NCBI GenBank assembly: GCA_013153605.1
Contig: JAADED010000074.1
Span: 1-61,485, forward strand
DNA: 61,485 nucleotides
Reading direction: 5' to 3'
From: Chlorobiota bacterium
Lineage (GTDB): Bacteria > Bacteroidota > Bacteroidia > Flavobacteriales > Flavobacteriaceae
Part shown: positions 1 to 8,799 of the stretch, one piece after another
How positions within the stretch are numbered: position 1 is the first letter of the stretch
Layout: each line of letters begins with the position of its first letter
The notes under the pieces: generated by a model
Told to the model about the DNA's origin: nothing
Seen by the model: the letters and a program-made list of their open reading frames with translations, nothing else
Database searches by the model: none
Position numbers and translations under genes: made by a program

Positions 1-1126
1 TGTCGTCGTCGCAATCCAGCTGAGCGAGGTTGTTACAATCGCCCGAATAGGCGGCCATACCCGTATCGCGTACGTCGCTTCCGGTGGCTCCGGAGGTTTC
101 GAATACCAAAACGCCGGTAGCGGGAACGATGGCTTTAAACCAAACATCTCCTCCGCGATAGTTGGCACATCCGGGATCACCCACACCCGAATCGGTGGCA
201 TCGTAGTTGGTCGCCACTACGGGGTTACATACCTGGTCGCCCACTGTGAGTTCGATGGCGCCGTCACAGGTATCGTTGGCGGGAGGAGGACCCACCGTAC
301 GTCCCGTTACGGGACCTTCCCACGTACTAATATTATAGGAGCTACAAACCGAGCGCACGTAAATCTCATATAAGGTGCCGGGTTGCAATCCGGTGATGGT
401 ATAAGTGGAAGAATTATATACCGGCACCGGCGTGGCGGTGGCGGGGTCGAATCCGGGATCGCCCCATACGACTTCATACACATCCACGCCTTGAACGGGT
501 TCCCAAGTAACCGTCAAGGTGGAATCCGTACGGTCGGCCAATTGGAAGTTGGCCGGAGGCGAACAATAAGGAATATCGCTTACGGCAAAATCGTCCACAT
601 AGAAATCATGGGCGAAATCACCGCGATATTTAAAGGCGATGTAAATGGTTTGGCCTTCGTAAGGACGCAAATCGAAAGCCGCTTTGGTCCATTGGTTCCA
701 TGTGGGATGATCGTTGGGATCGAAAGTGCCCAATTCGATGAAATCCCCGGGGTTGTTGATGGGATCGTTTGAACCCGCGGATACATACACACCGGTGTAA
801 TCGTAGGCATAAGCCCAACGAATACGCCAATAAAATACCAATTCTTTATTGGGTCCCACGGTAATGGCCGGGGAAACAATCCAGGATTCGGACGTCTGGG
901 AAATATCCACTCCCAAATGACCCAAAAACTGGTCGGGACTGCGGGCAAGGGTCGAATCGTCGATTACCACAAAGCCGGGATCATCCGACTGGGTGGTGTA
1001 CGAAGCCCATCCCGGAGGGGGCGACCCTGCCGGGTAAGAGTCGAAATTGTCCGAAAACACCTGACCGTACAGCCCGGTGAGGGACAATGTCAACCATGAC
1101 ACAAATAATAGCGTAATTTTTTTCAT
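1..1126 (-). CDS. Secreted choice-of-anchor J / fibronectin type III protein, C-terminus cut by window edge
   Basis: The frame is open from the ATG at 1126 to the left edge, giving 375 codons without a stop. It begins with a signal peptide (MKKITLLFVSWLTLSLTG, predicted cut near LYG/Q). Residues about 23-165 look like a choice-of-anchor J, jelly-roll-type domain (DNFDSYPAG start, ending FYVDDFAVSD). Residues about 168-255 are a fibronectin type III domain (PPANFQLADRTDSTLTVTW). A further Cys-containing domain starting PPANDTCDGAIEL is cut by the edge. This order is typical of large surface or secreted Bacteroidota proteins exported by type IX secretion, whose sorting signal would lie in the missing C-terminus. 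A TAACTTTG promoter-like element sits 34 nt upstream. The exact ligand or enzymatic role is unknown. Confidence 0.85.
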   Translation of the reverse strand, partial: MKKITLLFVSWLTLSLTGLYGQVFSDNFDSYPAGSPPPGWASYTTQSDDPGFVVIDDSTLARSPDQFLGHLGVDISQTSESWIVSPAITVGPNKELVFYWRIRWAYAYDYTGVYVSAGSNDPINNPGDFIELGTFDPNDHPTWNQWTKAAFDLRPYEGQTIYIAFKYRGDFAHDFYVDDFAVSDIPYCSPPANFQLADRTDSTLTVTWEPVQGVDVYEVVWGDPGFDPATATPVPVYNSSTYTITGLQPGTLYEIYVRSVCSSYNISTWEGPVTGRTVGPPPANDTCDGAIELTVGDQVCNPVVATNYDATDSGVGDPGCANYRGGDVWFKAIVPATGVLVFETSGATGSDVRDTGMAAYSGDCNNLAQLDCDDD

Positions 1127-1160
1127 AACTGCAAAATTTTGCAAGATGTGGTTTGTCAAA

Positions 1161-1168
1161 CAAAGTTA
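1161..1168 (-). promoter_or_regulatory. -7 promoter element (TAACTTTG) for the anchor-J protein
   Basis: Matches the Bacteroidota TAnnTTTG -7 consensus on the minus strand, 34 nt before the start codon. No clear TTTG -33 element is present at the usual 19-21 nt. Confidence 0.4.
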
Positions 1169-1406
1169 AAAAAAACTTTTATATATCCGCATTTTCCGCT
1201 TTATTTTTTAATCGACACCCTTCTTATCGGGCCATGGGAGGTAATAAACAATCGTTTTTTTTCGAAATAAATCCGCCCGGTTCGTCGCCGCCAAACTTTA
1301 CCAAAACCCTAAAGAACTTTTTTCAAATTGTTGACAAAAAAGAGGTTAAAGCAAAATAATTCATTGATCTCTCGGGTTTGTCCTTTTATGCTTCGGCGGA
1401 ATTTCA

Positions 1407-1414
1407 TAAATTTG
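1407..1414 (+). promoter_or_regulatory. -7 promoter element (TAAATTTG) for the E1 gene
   Basis: Consensus TAnnTTTG ending 14 nt before the ATG at 1429. The nearest TTTG (1377-1380) is 26 nt upstream, rather far for a -33 element. Confidence 0.5.
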
Positions 1415-1428
1415 AATAAAAAATTTTT

Positions 1429-3843
1429 ATGGACGCGGAAAAACCTTTCGCCAACGAGCAAATGGATTTGGAGGAATTCAAACGCCGGGTTCTCGAAGAT
1501 TATAGACTCATCAACATAAGCCGCCAAATGAGCCTTACGGGCCGCAAGGAAGTGCTCTCCGGCCGGGGGCAATTCGGCATTTTCGGTGACGGCAAGGAAC
1601 TGCCTCAAATTGCATGGGCCAAAGTGTTCAAACCCGGAGACTTCCGTTCGGGATATTACCGCGACCAAACCTTTATGATGGCCATCGGCAAGCTAACGCC
1701 CGAACAATTTTTCGCCCAAGTGTACGGCCATCCCGACCTTCGATACGAACCCCACTCGGGCGGCCGACAAATGAACAATCATTTCGCCACCCGCCTGATC
1801 GACGAAAACAAAGAATGGTTACCGCAAGCGGAAATGAAAAACACGGTGTCGGACATATCTCCCACCGGAGGACAAATGCCCCGGCTGGTAGGCTTGGCCC
1901 AGGCATCCAAACTTTACCGCCATTTGGATTTGCCCGAAGACTACAAACGTAAGTTTACCCGAAACGGCAACGAAATCGCATGGGGCACCATCGGTAACGC
2001 CAGTACGGCCGAAGGTTTGTTTTGGGAAACGGTAAATGCCGCCGGCGTGCTTCAAGTGCCCGTGGTCATCAGCATTTGGGACGACGAATACGGCATCTCC
2101 GTCCATGCCAAAGATCAAACCACCAAACAAAACATATCGGAAATCCTCAAAGGATTCCAACGGGATGAAAAGGGAGAAGGTTTCGAAATCTTTACCGTCA
2201 AAGGATGGGACTACCCCGCCTTGATCGAAACCTACGAAAAAGCCGAAAAAATTGCCCGCGAAGAGCATGTACCCGTTATTATTCACGTAACCGAACTCAC
2301 CCAACCTCAGGGGCACTCCACCTCGGGGTCGCACGAGCGTTATAAATCGGCCGAGCGGCTGGAATGGGAACGCGCCCACGACGGAATCGTGAAAATGCGC
2401 CAATGGATTTTGGAAAACAACCTGGCCGACGAAGCCGAACTGGACGCCATCGAATCCGAAGCCAAAAAAATCGCCAAAGAAGCGGCCAAACGCGCATGGG
2501 CCGCATATACCGCGCCCATGAAAGAAGCCAAGAAGGAATTGCTTCCCATTCTGGCCAAAGTGGCCAAAGAATCGCACAAGAAAAAAGAGGTGGAAGCCCT
2601 GGCGCTGGAATTGGCCAAACTCAAAGAGCCCAAACGCAGGGACATCTCCTCCGCCGCCCGCCGGATTCGCCTCATTACCGCGGGAGAATCCATTCCTTCC
2701 CGGGCCGAATTGGAGAAATGGCTGGAAGCATGGATGGCCGACAACAGCGAGCGATACGACAGCGGCCTTTTCACCGACGACCCGCGCGATCCCAAAGTAA
2801 TGCAATCGGTACCACCTCAATACGCCCCGGACGCCCCCATGGTGGACGGTCGCATTATTTTGCGGGATAATTTTGAAAAATTGTTTGAAAAATACCCCCA
2901 CCTGGTGGCCTTCGGCGAGGACGTGGGCAAAATCGGAGACGTCAACCAGGGAATGGAAGGACTTCAAAAAAAATTCGGCGAACTCCGCATTTTCGACACC
3001 GGCATCCGTGAAACCACCATCATCGGTCAAGGAATCGGCCTGGCGGTACGCGGCTTCCGGCCCATTGCCGAAATCCAGTATTTGGACTACATCCTCTTTG
3101 CCCTACAAACCATCAGCGACGACGTGGCCACCATGCATTATCGAAGCGCCAAGCAACAAATGGTGCCCATTATCATTCGCACCCGCGGACACCGCCTCGA
3201 AGGGATTTGGCATTCGGGCTCGCCCATGAACGGAGTGCATACCTTGTCCAAAGGCATCTACATCCTGGTGCCCCGCGACATGACGCGCGCCGCCGGATTT
3301 TACAACACCCTCATGGACCTCAACAACCCCGCTTTGATCGTGGAAAGCCTCAACGGATACCGGTTGAAAGAAAAAATGCCGTCCAATTTGGGCGAATTCA
3401 AAGTACCCATCGGAGTGACCGAAACCCTCCGGGAAGGCACGGACATCACGTTGGTATCCTACGGCTCCACCTTGCGCCTGGTTATGCAAGCGGCCGAAGA
3501 GCTGGCCAAGCTGGGCATCGACAGCGAAGTGATCGACGTGCAATCGCTCCACCCCTTCGACACACCCGGCGATATTGCCAAGAGCGTGAAGAAAACCAAC
3601 AAATTGGTCGTCATTGACGAAGACGTGTCGGGCGGTGCCACGGCTTATATCCTTGATCAAATTATTAACAAACAGGGAGCTTGGGCCTATTTGGACGCCC
3701 AACCTTTGACCATTCACGCCAAAGATCACCGGCCGGCTTATGCCGCCGACGGGGATTATTTCTCCAAACCTTCGGTGGACGACATCATGGAAGGCGTGTA
3801 CGGCGTGATGCATCAATACGACCCCGCCAAATACCCCTTATGA
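1429..3843 (+). CDS. Fused 2-oxoacid dehydrogenase E1 component, alpha and beta subunits in one chain
   Basis: Thiamine-diphosphate enzyme that decarboxylates a 2-oxoacid and passes the acyl group to the lipoyl E2 of a pyruvate or branched-chain dehydrogenase complex. In 804 residues it joins an alpha-type TPP domain (about 20-330), a charged linker (about 330-465), a beta-type pyrimidine-binding domain (about 470-660, with FGEDVG and RIFDTGIRE) and a transketolase C-terminal domain (about 675-800). Such alpha/beta fusions are common in Bacteroidota. The alpha TPP motif is atypical: the usual GDG...NN metal-binding motif reads G-N190-A ... D218-D219, so the Asp and Asn are effectively swapped. 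The stop overlaps the next start (ATGA). The substrate cannot be told from sequence. Confidence 0.9.
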   Translation: MDAEKPFANEQMDLEEFKRRVLEDYRLINISRQMSLTGRKEVLSGRGQFGIFGDGKELPQIAWAKVFKPGDFRSGYYRDQTFMMAIGKLTPEQFFAQVYGHPDLRYEPHSGGRQMNNHFATRLIDENKEWLPQAEMKNTVSDISPTGGQMPRLVGLAQASKLYRHLDLPEDYKRKFTRNGNEIAWGTIGNASTAEGLFWETVNAAGVLQVPVVISIWDDEYGISVHAKDQTTKQNISEILKGFQRDEKGEGFEIFTVKGWDYPALIETYEKAEKIAREEHVPVIIHVTELTQPQGHSTSGSHERYKSAERLEWERAHDGIVKMRQWILENNLADEAELDAIESEAKKIAKEAAKRAWAAYTAPMKEAKKELLPILAKVAKESHKKKEVEALALELAKLKEPKRRDISSAARRIRLITAGESIPSRAELEKWLEAWMADNSERYDSGLFTDDPRDPKVMQSVPPQYAPDAPMVDGRIILRDNFEKLFEKYPHLVAFGEDVGKIGDVNQGMEGLQKKFGELRIFDTGIRETTIIGQGIGLAVRGFRPIAEIQYLDYILFALQTISDDVATMHYRSAKQQMVPIIIRTRGHRLEGIWHSGSPMNGVHTLSKGIYILVPRDMTRAAGFYNTLMDLNNPALIVESLNGYRLKEKMPSNLGEFKVPIGVTETLREGTDITLVSYGSTLRLVMQAAEELAKLGIDSEVIDVQSLHPFDTPGDIAKSVKKTNKLVVIDEDVSGGATAYILDQIINKQGAWAYLDAQPLTIHAKDHRPAYAADGDYFSKPSVDDIMEGVYGVMHQYDPAKYPL

Positions 3844-4730
3844 GCCGGCGACCGGTCATTTGGACGGCATGGGTATGGACCCTCCTGGCGGCGGGCGGAT
3901 GCGTACGGGAAATTCCCCTTCCCCTCCCATCGCACGAAGAAGAATTGGTGGTTTGGTCCATATTGGAACCGGACAGCCTTCCGACGGTATTCGTCAACCT
4001 GAGCCAACCTCTCGGAGCGGACAGCATCCGGCGATATGCGGCGGGTGCCACAGTCATTTTGGAAAGCCGTCCCGGCGGCACCGATACCCTGGTTTTCGAG
4101 CCCGGGCTTGAAGCTTATATCGGCCGCATGCCGGCCCGTCCCGATGCGGAATACCGCCTCAAAGTGAAATACGACTCATATACGGCCACGGCCGTGACCC
4201 GCTTTCCGCCCGTACCACAAGCTCGGCTCATCGCGGTCGAAAGCGCCATGATTCCCGTGGAGGAATACTATGGCGATGCGGTGAAAGTGGTATTGGAAAT
4301 CCGGGATCCGCCGGGCGAAAATTATTATATGTTGCAGGCATGGCACATCCGGGACCAATCGGGACGAAGCGCAGCTTATCCCATGCATATTGCCTCCTCT
4401 CCGGCCCAGGATCCGGTGATACGAAACGAAGGATTTCGATTCATGAGCACGTCGGTATCTTTCTCCGATCTTGCTTTTGACGGCACCGATTACCGATTGA
4501 CGGTCTATTACCACGGTTGGCCCGAAGACGGAGATACCGTCCGCATCAACCTGTATGCCCAGGATCAATACGCCTATCTGTGGGAAAAATTCAAAGTTTA
4601 TCGCCGGGAAGCGGGCGAATCCGTACTGGGGGCAGTGGAACCCATGCTCTTTCCCGACAATATCGAAGGCGGAATCGGCGTGTTCGGCGCCCGTCGCGAC
4701 ACCGTGCTTACGGGCATATTTCACGATTAA
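3840..4730 (+). CDS. DUF4249 family outer-membrane-associated lipoprotein
   Basis: A 296-residue lipoprotein: signal peptide ending in the lipobox LAAGGC (Cys21), then a beta-rich domain (EEELVVWSILEPDSLPTVFV; later VFGARRDTVLTGIF) of the DUF4249 type. Members of this family are usually encoded immediately before a TonB-dependent receptor with an N-terminal carboxypeptidase-like domain, as here, so it probably serves as the surface partner of the receptor at 4751. I chose the ATG at 3840 because it gives the signal peptide and overlaps the E1 stop by 4 nt. The frame is open further upstream, but that stretch lies inside the E1 gene. The cargo is unknown. Confidence 0.85.
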   Translation: MSRRPVIWTAWVWTLLAAGGCVREIPLPLPSHEEELVVWSILEPDSLPTVFVNLSQPLGADSIRRYAAGATVILESRPGGTDTLVFEPGLEAYIGRMPARPDAEYRLKVKYDSYTATAVTRFPPVPQARLIAVESAMIPVEEYYGDAVKVVLEIRDPPGENYYMLQAWHIRDQSGRSAAYPMHIASSPAQDPVIRNEGFRFMSTSVSFSDLAFDGTDYRLTVYYHGWPEDGDTVRINLYAQDQYAYLWEKFKVYRREAGESVLGAVEPMLFPDNIEGGIGVFGARRDTVLTGIFHD

Positions 4731-4750
4731 TTTTTTATAAACCCGTCCGT

Positions 4751-7066
4751 ATGAAAATCCGCCCTCTCGTTTGGAATATTTTATGGTTGGCGCTCACTTT
4801 GTCCTACGGACAAAAAATTACGGTGACGGGCATCGTGTATGATGCCGAAACCAAAGAAAAACTGGAAGGAGCCCAAATTTATGCACCCGACGCGGGCAAA
4901 GGAACGGTAACCAATACTTTCGGATTTTTCAGCTTGCAATTACCCCCGGCCGATTCGGTTCGTTTGGGAATTTCCCACATCGGCTACCGGTCCCGCCTGA
5001 TTACCGTGAAAGCGCAACCCGTCATTCGCTTGGACGTGGCTTTGGAACCGGGCGAAACGTTGAACGAAGTGGTGATTACCGCCGACACGGAGGAGCGGCC
5101 GGAAAAAGACGTGCGTACGGGAAAAATTTCCTTGCGGCCGGCCGAAATCGCCCGCATGCCCAGCATATTTTCGGAACCCGATTTGATTAAAGCCCTCCAA
5201 AAAATGCCGGGCGTGGAAGAAGGTACCGAAGGAACGGCGGGCCTTTACGTGCGGGGCGGAAGCTTGGATCAAAATTTTATTCTGATCGACGACGTACCGG
5301 TATATTATCTTTTTCACCTCGGAGGATTTGTCTCCATCTTCAATCCCGAGGCGGTAAAGCGAATCACCCTCTACAAAGGAGGCTTTCCGGTGAGGTACGG
5401 CGAACGTCTTTCGTCGGTGGTGGACATCCGCACCCGCGACGGTCATAAAAACGAATACCACGGCGCGTACAGAATCGGATTGCTCAGCTGGAAATTCTCG
5501 CTCGAAGGGCCTGTCGTCAAAGACCGCACCTCCTTTATGTTTTCCGTACGCCGGTTTCCCTACGATATTTTTCTCAAAACCGTGGCGGCCATTTCCACGG
5601 GCGGCGAAGAACGATACGGATATACCTTTTATGATTTAAACTTGAAAATTCACCACCGCCTGGGACGACGCGATAATTTGTATTTCACTTTTTATACGGG
5701 CGACGATGCCGTGAGCATGGTTTTCAAATATGGAATCGACAAAACCCTTTACCGCCTCGGATGGGGCAATCGCATTATGGCGGTCAAATGGGCAAGGCCC
5801 GTGGGGGCGAAATGGTTTGTGAACACCACTCTCTCCCGTTCGGGATACCGCTACGGCCGACATATGAAAGACGACTGGAAAACCGAAAGGTACCTTTCCG
5901 ATTTTCGGTACAAATCGGGCATCACCGAAACCCGACTTCAATCTCATTGGGAATACCGCATTTCACCCCAAACCGTCCTTGAAACCGGCGGCGGAGCCGT
6001 CATATACGATTTCCTTCCCGGCCGCATGACCATGTATTACCGCGAAGACGGGACGGTGGTGCTCGATACCACCGTGGAAAATTTCCGTTACCGCTCCCGG
6101 TTGCTTTATGGTTACGGCGCCCTACGGATTCGCCCCCTCCCCTTTGCGGAAATGGAGGGAGGTATTCGCCTCAACACCTTTTTCTTTTCCAATCATCATG
6201 CGGTGACGATCGAACCCAGACTTAATCTCAAATTTTCAACCGGCCGGTCGGGAGCCGTGAAGTTTTCCTACACACACATCAGCCAACCCCTCCACTTGCT
6301 GAGCTCGGGCCGCTTGGGCATGCCGGTGGATTTGTGGATGCCGGCCACCGATTTGGTGCCGCCGGCGGTAAGCCGTCAAATCGCGGCGGGATATTACCGC
6401 TCTTGGGATAACGGTCGCTATGATTTGAGTTGGGAAGTGTATTACAAAACCATGAAAGGATTGATCGCCTACAAACCGGGCATGTCGTTCTACCATTTCG
6501 CTTTCAGCAAATGGGAACAAGCCGTGGCCCGCGACGGAACGGGATACGGAGGGGGAAGCGAGATCCTTTTGCGCAAGCGCAAGGGTAAATGGCAGGGATT
6601 TATAGCCTATACCTACTCGCGTTCGTTCCGCCGGTTCGAAGAGCTCAACCGGGGCCGACCCTTCCCCTTCGACTACGACCGCCCGCACCGAATCGACATC
6701 TCGGCCGTGTGGCAATGGAAGCCCGGCAGAACGTTGTCGCTTGCATGGACCTACGGATCGGGATATCCGGTGAGCTTCCCGTCCGGCCTGGTATATGTGC
6801 GCGAAGGGAACGGAGGATATCAAATTTTGTTATATACCGAAAAAAACAACCTCCGGTTGCGCCCCTACCACCGATTGGACCTGAGCATGCAATTCACCAA
6901 ACCCAAACGCCGGGGCGAACGCACATGGATCATAGGGGTGTATAACGCCTACAATCGGAAGAATCCTTTCTTCTATACCCTCACCTGGCAAGACGGAGGA
7001 TATCGGCTTTATCAAATCAGCTTGTTCCCCGTCCTTCCTTCGGTGGCATACGTCCGTCGTTTTTAA
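4751..7066 (+). CDS. TonB-dependent receptor with carboxypeptidase-like regulatory domain
   Basis: 771 residues. It has a signal peptide (ending SYGQ), an N-terminal CarboxypepD_reg-like beta sandwich (about 22-105, KITVTGIVYDAETKEKLEGA), a plug domain (about 115-230, KMPGVEEGTEGTAGLYVRGG and DDVPVYYLFHLGG) and a C-terminal 22-strand-type barrel rich in aromatic/charged strands, ending in an aromatic residue (VRRF). It imports an unidentified substrate across the outer membrane using TonB/ExbBD energy. It lies 20 nt downstream of the DUF4249 lipoprotein gene and is probably co-transcribed with it. The start at 4751 is chosen for its signal peptide; the frame is open further upstream inside the DUF4249 gene. 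Confidence 0.92.
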   Translation: MKIRPLVWNILWLALTLSYGQKITVTGIVYDAETKEKLEGAQIYAPDAGKGTVTNTFGFFSLQLPPADSVRLGISHIGYRSRLITVKAQPVIRLDVALEPGETLNEVVITADTEERPEKDVRTGKISLRPAEIARMPSIFSEPDLIKALQKMPGVEEGTEGTAGLYVRGGSLDQNFILIDDVPVYYLFHLGGFVSIFNPEAVKRITLYKGGFPVRYGERLSSVVDIRTRDGHKNEYHGAYRIGLLSWKFSLEGPVVKDRTSFMFSVRRFPYDIFLKTVAAISTGGEERYGYTFYDLNLKIHHRLGRRDNLYFTFYTGDDAVSMVFKYGIDKTLYRLGWGNRIMAVKWARPVGAKWFVNTTLSRSGYRYGRHMKDDWKTERYLSDFRYKSGITETRLQSHWEYRISPQTVLETGGGAVIYDFLPGRMTMYYREDGTVVLDTTVENFRYRSRLLYGYGALRIRPLPFAEMEGGIRLNTFFFSNHHAVTIEPRLNLKFSTGRSGAVKFSYTHISQPLHLLSSGRLGMPVDLWMPATDLVPPAVSRQIAAGYYRSWDNGRYDLSWEVYYKTMKGLIAYKPGMSFYHFAFSKWEQAVARDGTGYGGGSEILLRKRKGKWQGFIAYTYSRSFRRFEELNRGRPFPFDYDRPHRIDISAVWQWKPGRTLSLAWTYGSGYPVSFPSGLVYVREGNGGYQILLYTEKNNLRLRPYHRLDLSMQFTKPKRRGERTWIIGVYNAYNRKNPFFYTLTWQDGGYRLYQISLFPVLPSVAYVRRF

Positions 7067-7133
7067 GCCGTCGCACGTACATGCATACGAATTTCCCGCG
7101 GGGATTTCGTAATTTTACGCCCTGACGAACGTT

Positions 7134-7268
7134 ATGACACTGGCCACCGTTTTGTTTATCATCGTGATGCTCCACCTGTTGATCGGGTTCGGATATGTAT
7201 TTTATAAATTGCAAAGCGGCGGCAAAAAGAAAACAGATGAAGACCAAACCCGCACGGATTCTTTCTAA
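7134..7268 (+). CDS. Small single-span membrane protein (44 aa)
   Basis: Short frame with one strongly hydrophobic helix (about residues 3-24, LATVLFIIVMLHLLIGFGYV) followed by a Lys-rich then acidic polar tail (GGKKKTDEDQ). The last 32 nt overlap the start of the downstream peptidase-like gene in another frame, suggesting translational coupling. I do not recognise a family. Support is the clear membrane topology and good positioning; a chance ORF cannot be excluded. Confidence 0.5.
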   Translation: MTLATVLFIIVMLHLLIGFGYVFYKLQSGGKKKTDEDQTRTDSF

Positions 7269-8787
7269 ATACCTTTTTATTTTACTATTGACCGGCACGA
7301 CGGCCATGTCCATTTTGGTGTCGGGACATCGTTTGCCCGGCCGCGACGATCCGGGGTTGCACTATGCCTACCGCCTTTCGATGGACTCCCTGATGTATTT
7401 GATAAACTTATTGGCTTCGGACTCATTGGAAGGCCGCGAAACCGGCACCGACGGAGAACTTAAGGCCGCCCGCCTTCTGGCCCGCTGGCACGAAGATAAC
7501 GGCGTCCCGCCCGGACGACACGAATACATTCAAGAATTTCAAGTGGTTAAGCCCGGTATTCCCGACGCTTATATTTATACCGATATGGATACCTTTCGGG
7601 TGGGTAAAGATTTTTTGAGCCTCTTTCCCCATGACAGCGCTTTCTTTTTCGACGATCATATCGTGTATGTAGGCTACGGCATCAGCGACCCGTCTTGGAA
7701 CGATTACGCCTACTATGACGTGCGGGGCAAAATCGTCTTGGCCAAAGAAGGAGAACCCAAAGACAATTTCGGAGTGAATATTCTCACCGCCACCGATCGC
7801 CCCTCCGAATGGTCGGCCGATCCCATTCATGCCTATATCCGCAAGCGCAATGTGGCCATGCAACACGGAGCCAAAGCCTTCCTGTATTACGCCCCCCGCA
7901 CTTACGCCCTGTTTCGAGACATCTATCACCGGATATACGAAAATACCGACCGCACCGTCACCATCGAACCCGATACTCTGTACGATTTTATCATCAACGA
8001 CCGCGTATTGGAAGGCCTGACGGGATACGACAATTTGAACGGCGTCTATTACGAAGGGCCGCGCGACCGCAAATGGCCCGTGCCCGTAGCTGTGGAATTC
8101 GGAAGCAAGACCGTATCTTATCCCGCGCGCAACGTGCTGGCCCGCGTGGACGGCGACCTCAAAGCCGACGAAGTAATTTTGGTGATTGCCAATTTCGATC
8201 ATCTCGGTAAAGAAAACGATTCGGTTTGGTATCCGGGAGCCAACAATAATGCCTCGGGCACGGCCGCTTTGGCCGAAATCGCCAAGATGTTCCAAATCGC
8301 AAGGGAAGAAGGCCATCCCCCGGCCCGTACCGTGTACTTCGTACATTCGGGCGGGAGAGAAAAAAATCATATCGGGGCCAAATATTTCTTCGAACGCATG
8401 CCTTTCGCCCGCCATAAGCTCAAAGCGGTGGTGGACCTGGACATGTTGGGATACAGGGATACACTGCTTCAAAATCCGTATTCCCTTTATTTGGCGGTAT
8501 CTTACCCCAATAAACGGGTGATGAAAAAATTGGACGAAGCCAACCGGCTGGGACCCGCTCTGGAATTGGTCCGTATCAATCCGGTAAAAGCTTATCAGGA
8601 TCCCGTATTGTCCACCGACGGCATTGTCTTTTACAGCCGAGGATTTCCGGTTTATTTTTTGAGTAACGGCCCCTCTTATCCTTTTAATCGCACGCCCAAG
8701 GATACGCCCGACAAAATCGACGGGGACCTCTATACCCAAAGGGTGCGGTTCGCCTTTTTGACGGCATGGATTTTGGCAAACGAATAA
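7237..8787 (+). CDS. M28-peptidase-like protein, predicted inactive (pseudo-peptidase)
   Basis: 516 residues with an N-terminal hydrophobic signal/anchor (about 8-28), a PA-like inserted domain (about 120-300) and a C-terminal M28 zinc-aminopeptidase fold. The fold is recognisable from the NNNASGTAALAEIAK, VVDLDMLGY and KDTPDKID blocks. The metal site is mostly lost. The usual AHYDH reads ANFDH (His to Asn319). GADDNASG reads GANNNASG (bridging Asp to Asn337). The catalytic Glu of the GEE motif is Arg374 (Glu375 kept). The His of the YHxPxDT motif aligns with Arg485. It is probably a periplasmic binding or scaffold protein and not a hydrolase. I chose the ATG at 7237 because it begins the signal sequence and follows the small gene with overlap. 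Confidence 0.85.
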   Translation: MKTKPARILSKYLFILLLTGTTAMSILVSGHRLPGRDDPGLHYAYRLSMDSLMYLINLLASDSLEGRETGTDGELKAARLLARWHEDNGVPPGRHEYIQEFQVVKPGIPDAYIYTDMDTFRVGKDFLSLFPHDSAFFFDDHIVYVGYGISDPSWNDYAYYDVRGKIVLAKEGEPKDNFGVNILTATDRPSEWSADPIHAYIRKRNVAMQHGAKAFLYYAPRTYALFRDIYHRIYENTDRTVTIEPDTLYDFIINDRVLEGLTGYDNLNGVYYEGPRDRKWPVPVAVEFGSKTVSYPARNVLARVDGDLKADEVILVIANFDHLGKENDSVWYPGANNNASGTAALAEIAKMFQIAREEGHPPARTVYFVHSGGREKNHIGAKYFFERMPFARHKLKAVVDLDMLGYRDTLLQNPYSLYLAVSYPNKRVMKKLDEANRLGPALELVRINPVKAYQDPVLSTDGIVFYSRGFPVYFLSNGPSYPFNRTPKDTPDKIDGDLYTQRVRFAFLTAWILANE

Positions 8788-8799
8788 AACAAAACGACC

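Larger units (their letters stand above)
1127..1428. other. Divergent intergenic region, about 300 nt
   Basis: AT-rich spacer between the leftward adhesin-like gene and the rightward E1 gene. It contains a leftward TAACTTTG (1161-1168) and a rightward TAAATTTG (1407-1414), both fitting the Bacteroidota -7 consensus TAnnTTTG. No convincing small gene or RNA is seen in the middle. Confidence 0.6.

Noticed and set aside
1819-3030. 403-codon open frame antisense to the E1 gene
   Set aside because: Its translation is Gly/Phe/His/Val-rich without domains, as expected for the reverse of a biased coding sequence, and the sense gene is unambiguous.
7423-8739. 438-codon open frame antisense to the M28-like gene
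   Set aside because: Low-information antisense composition and no promoter; the sense frame has clear domains.
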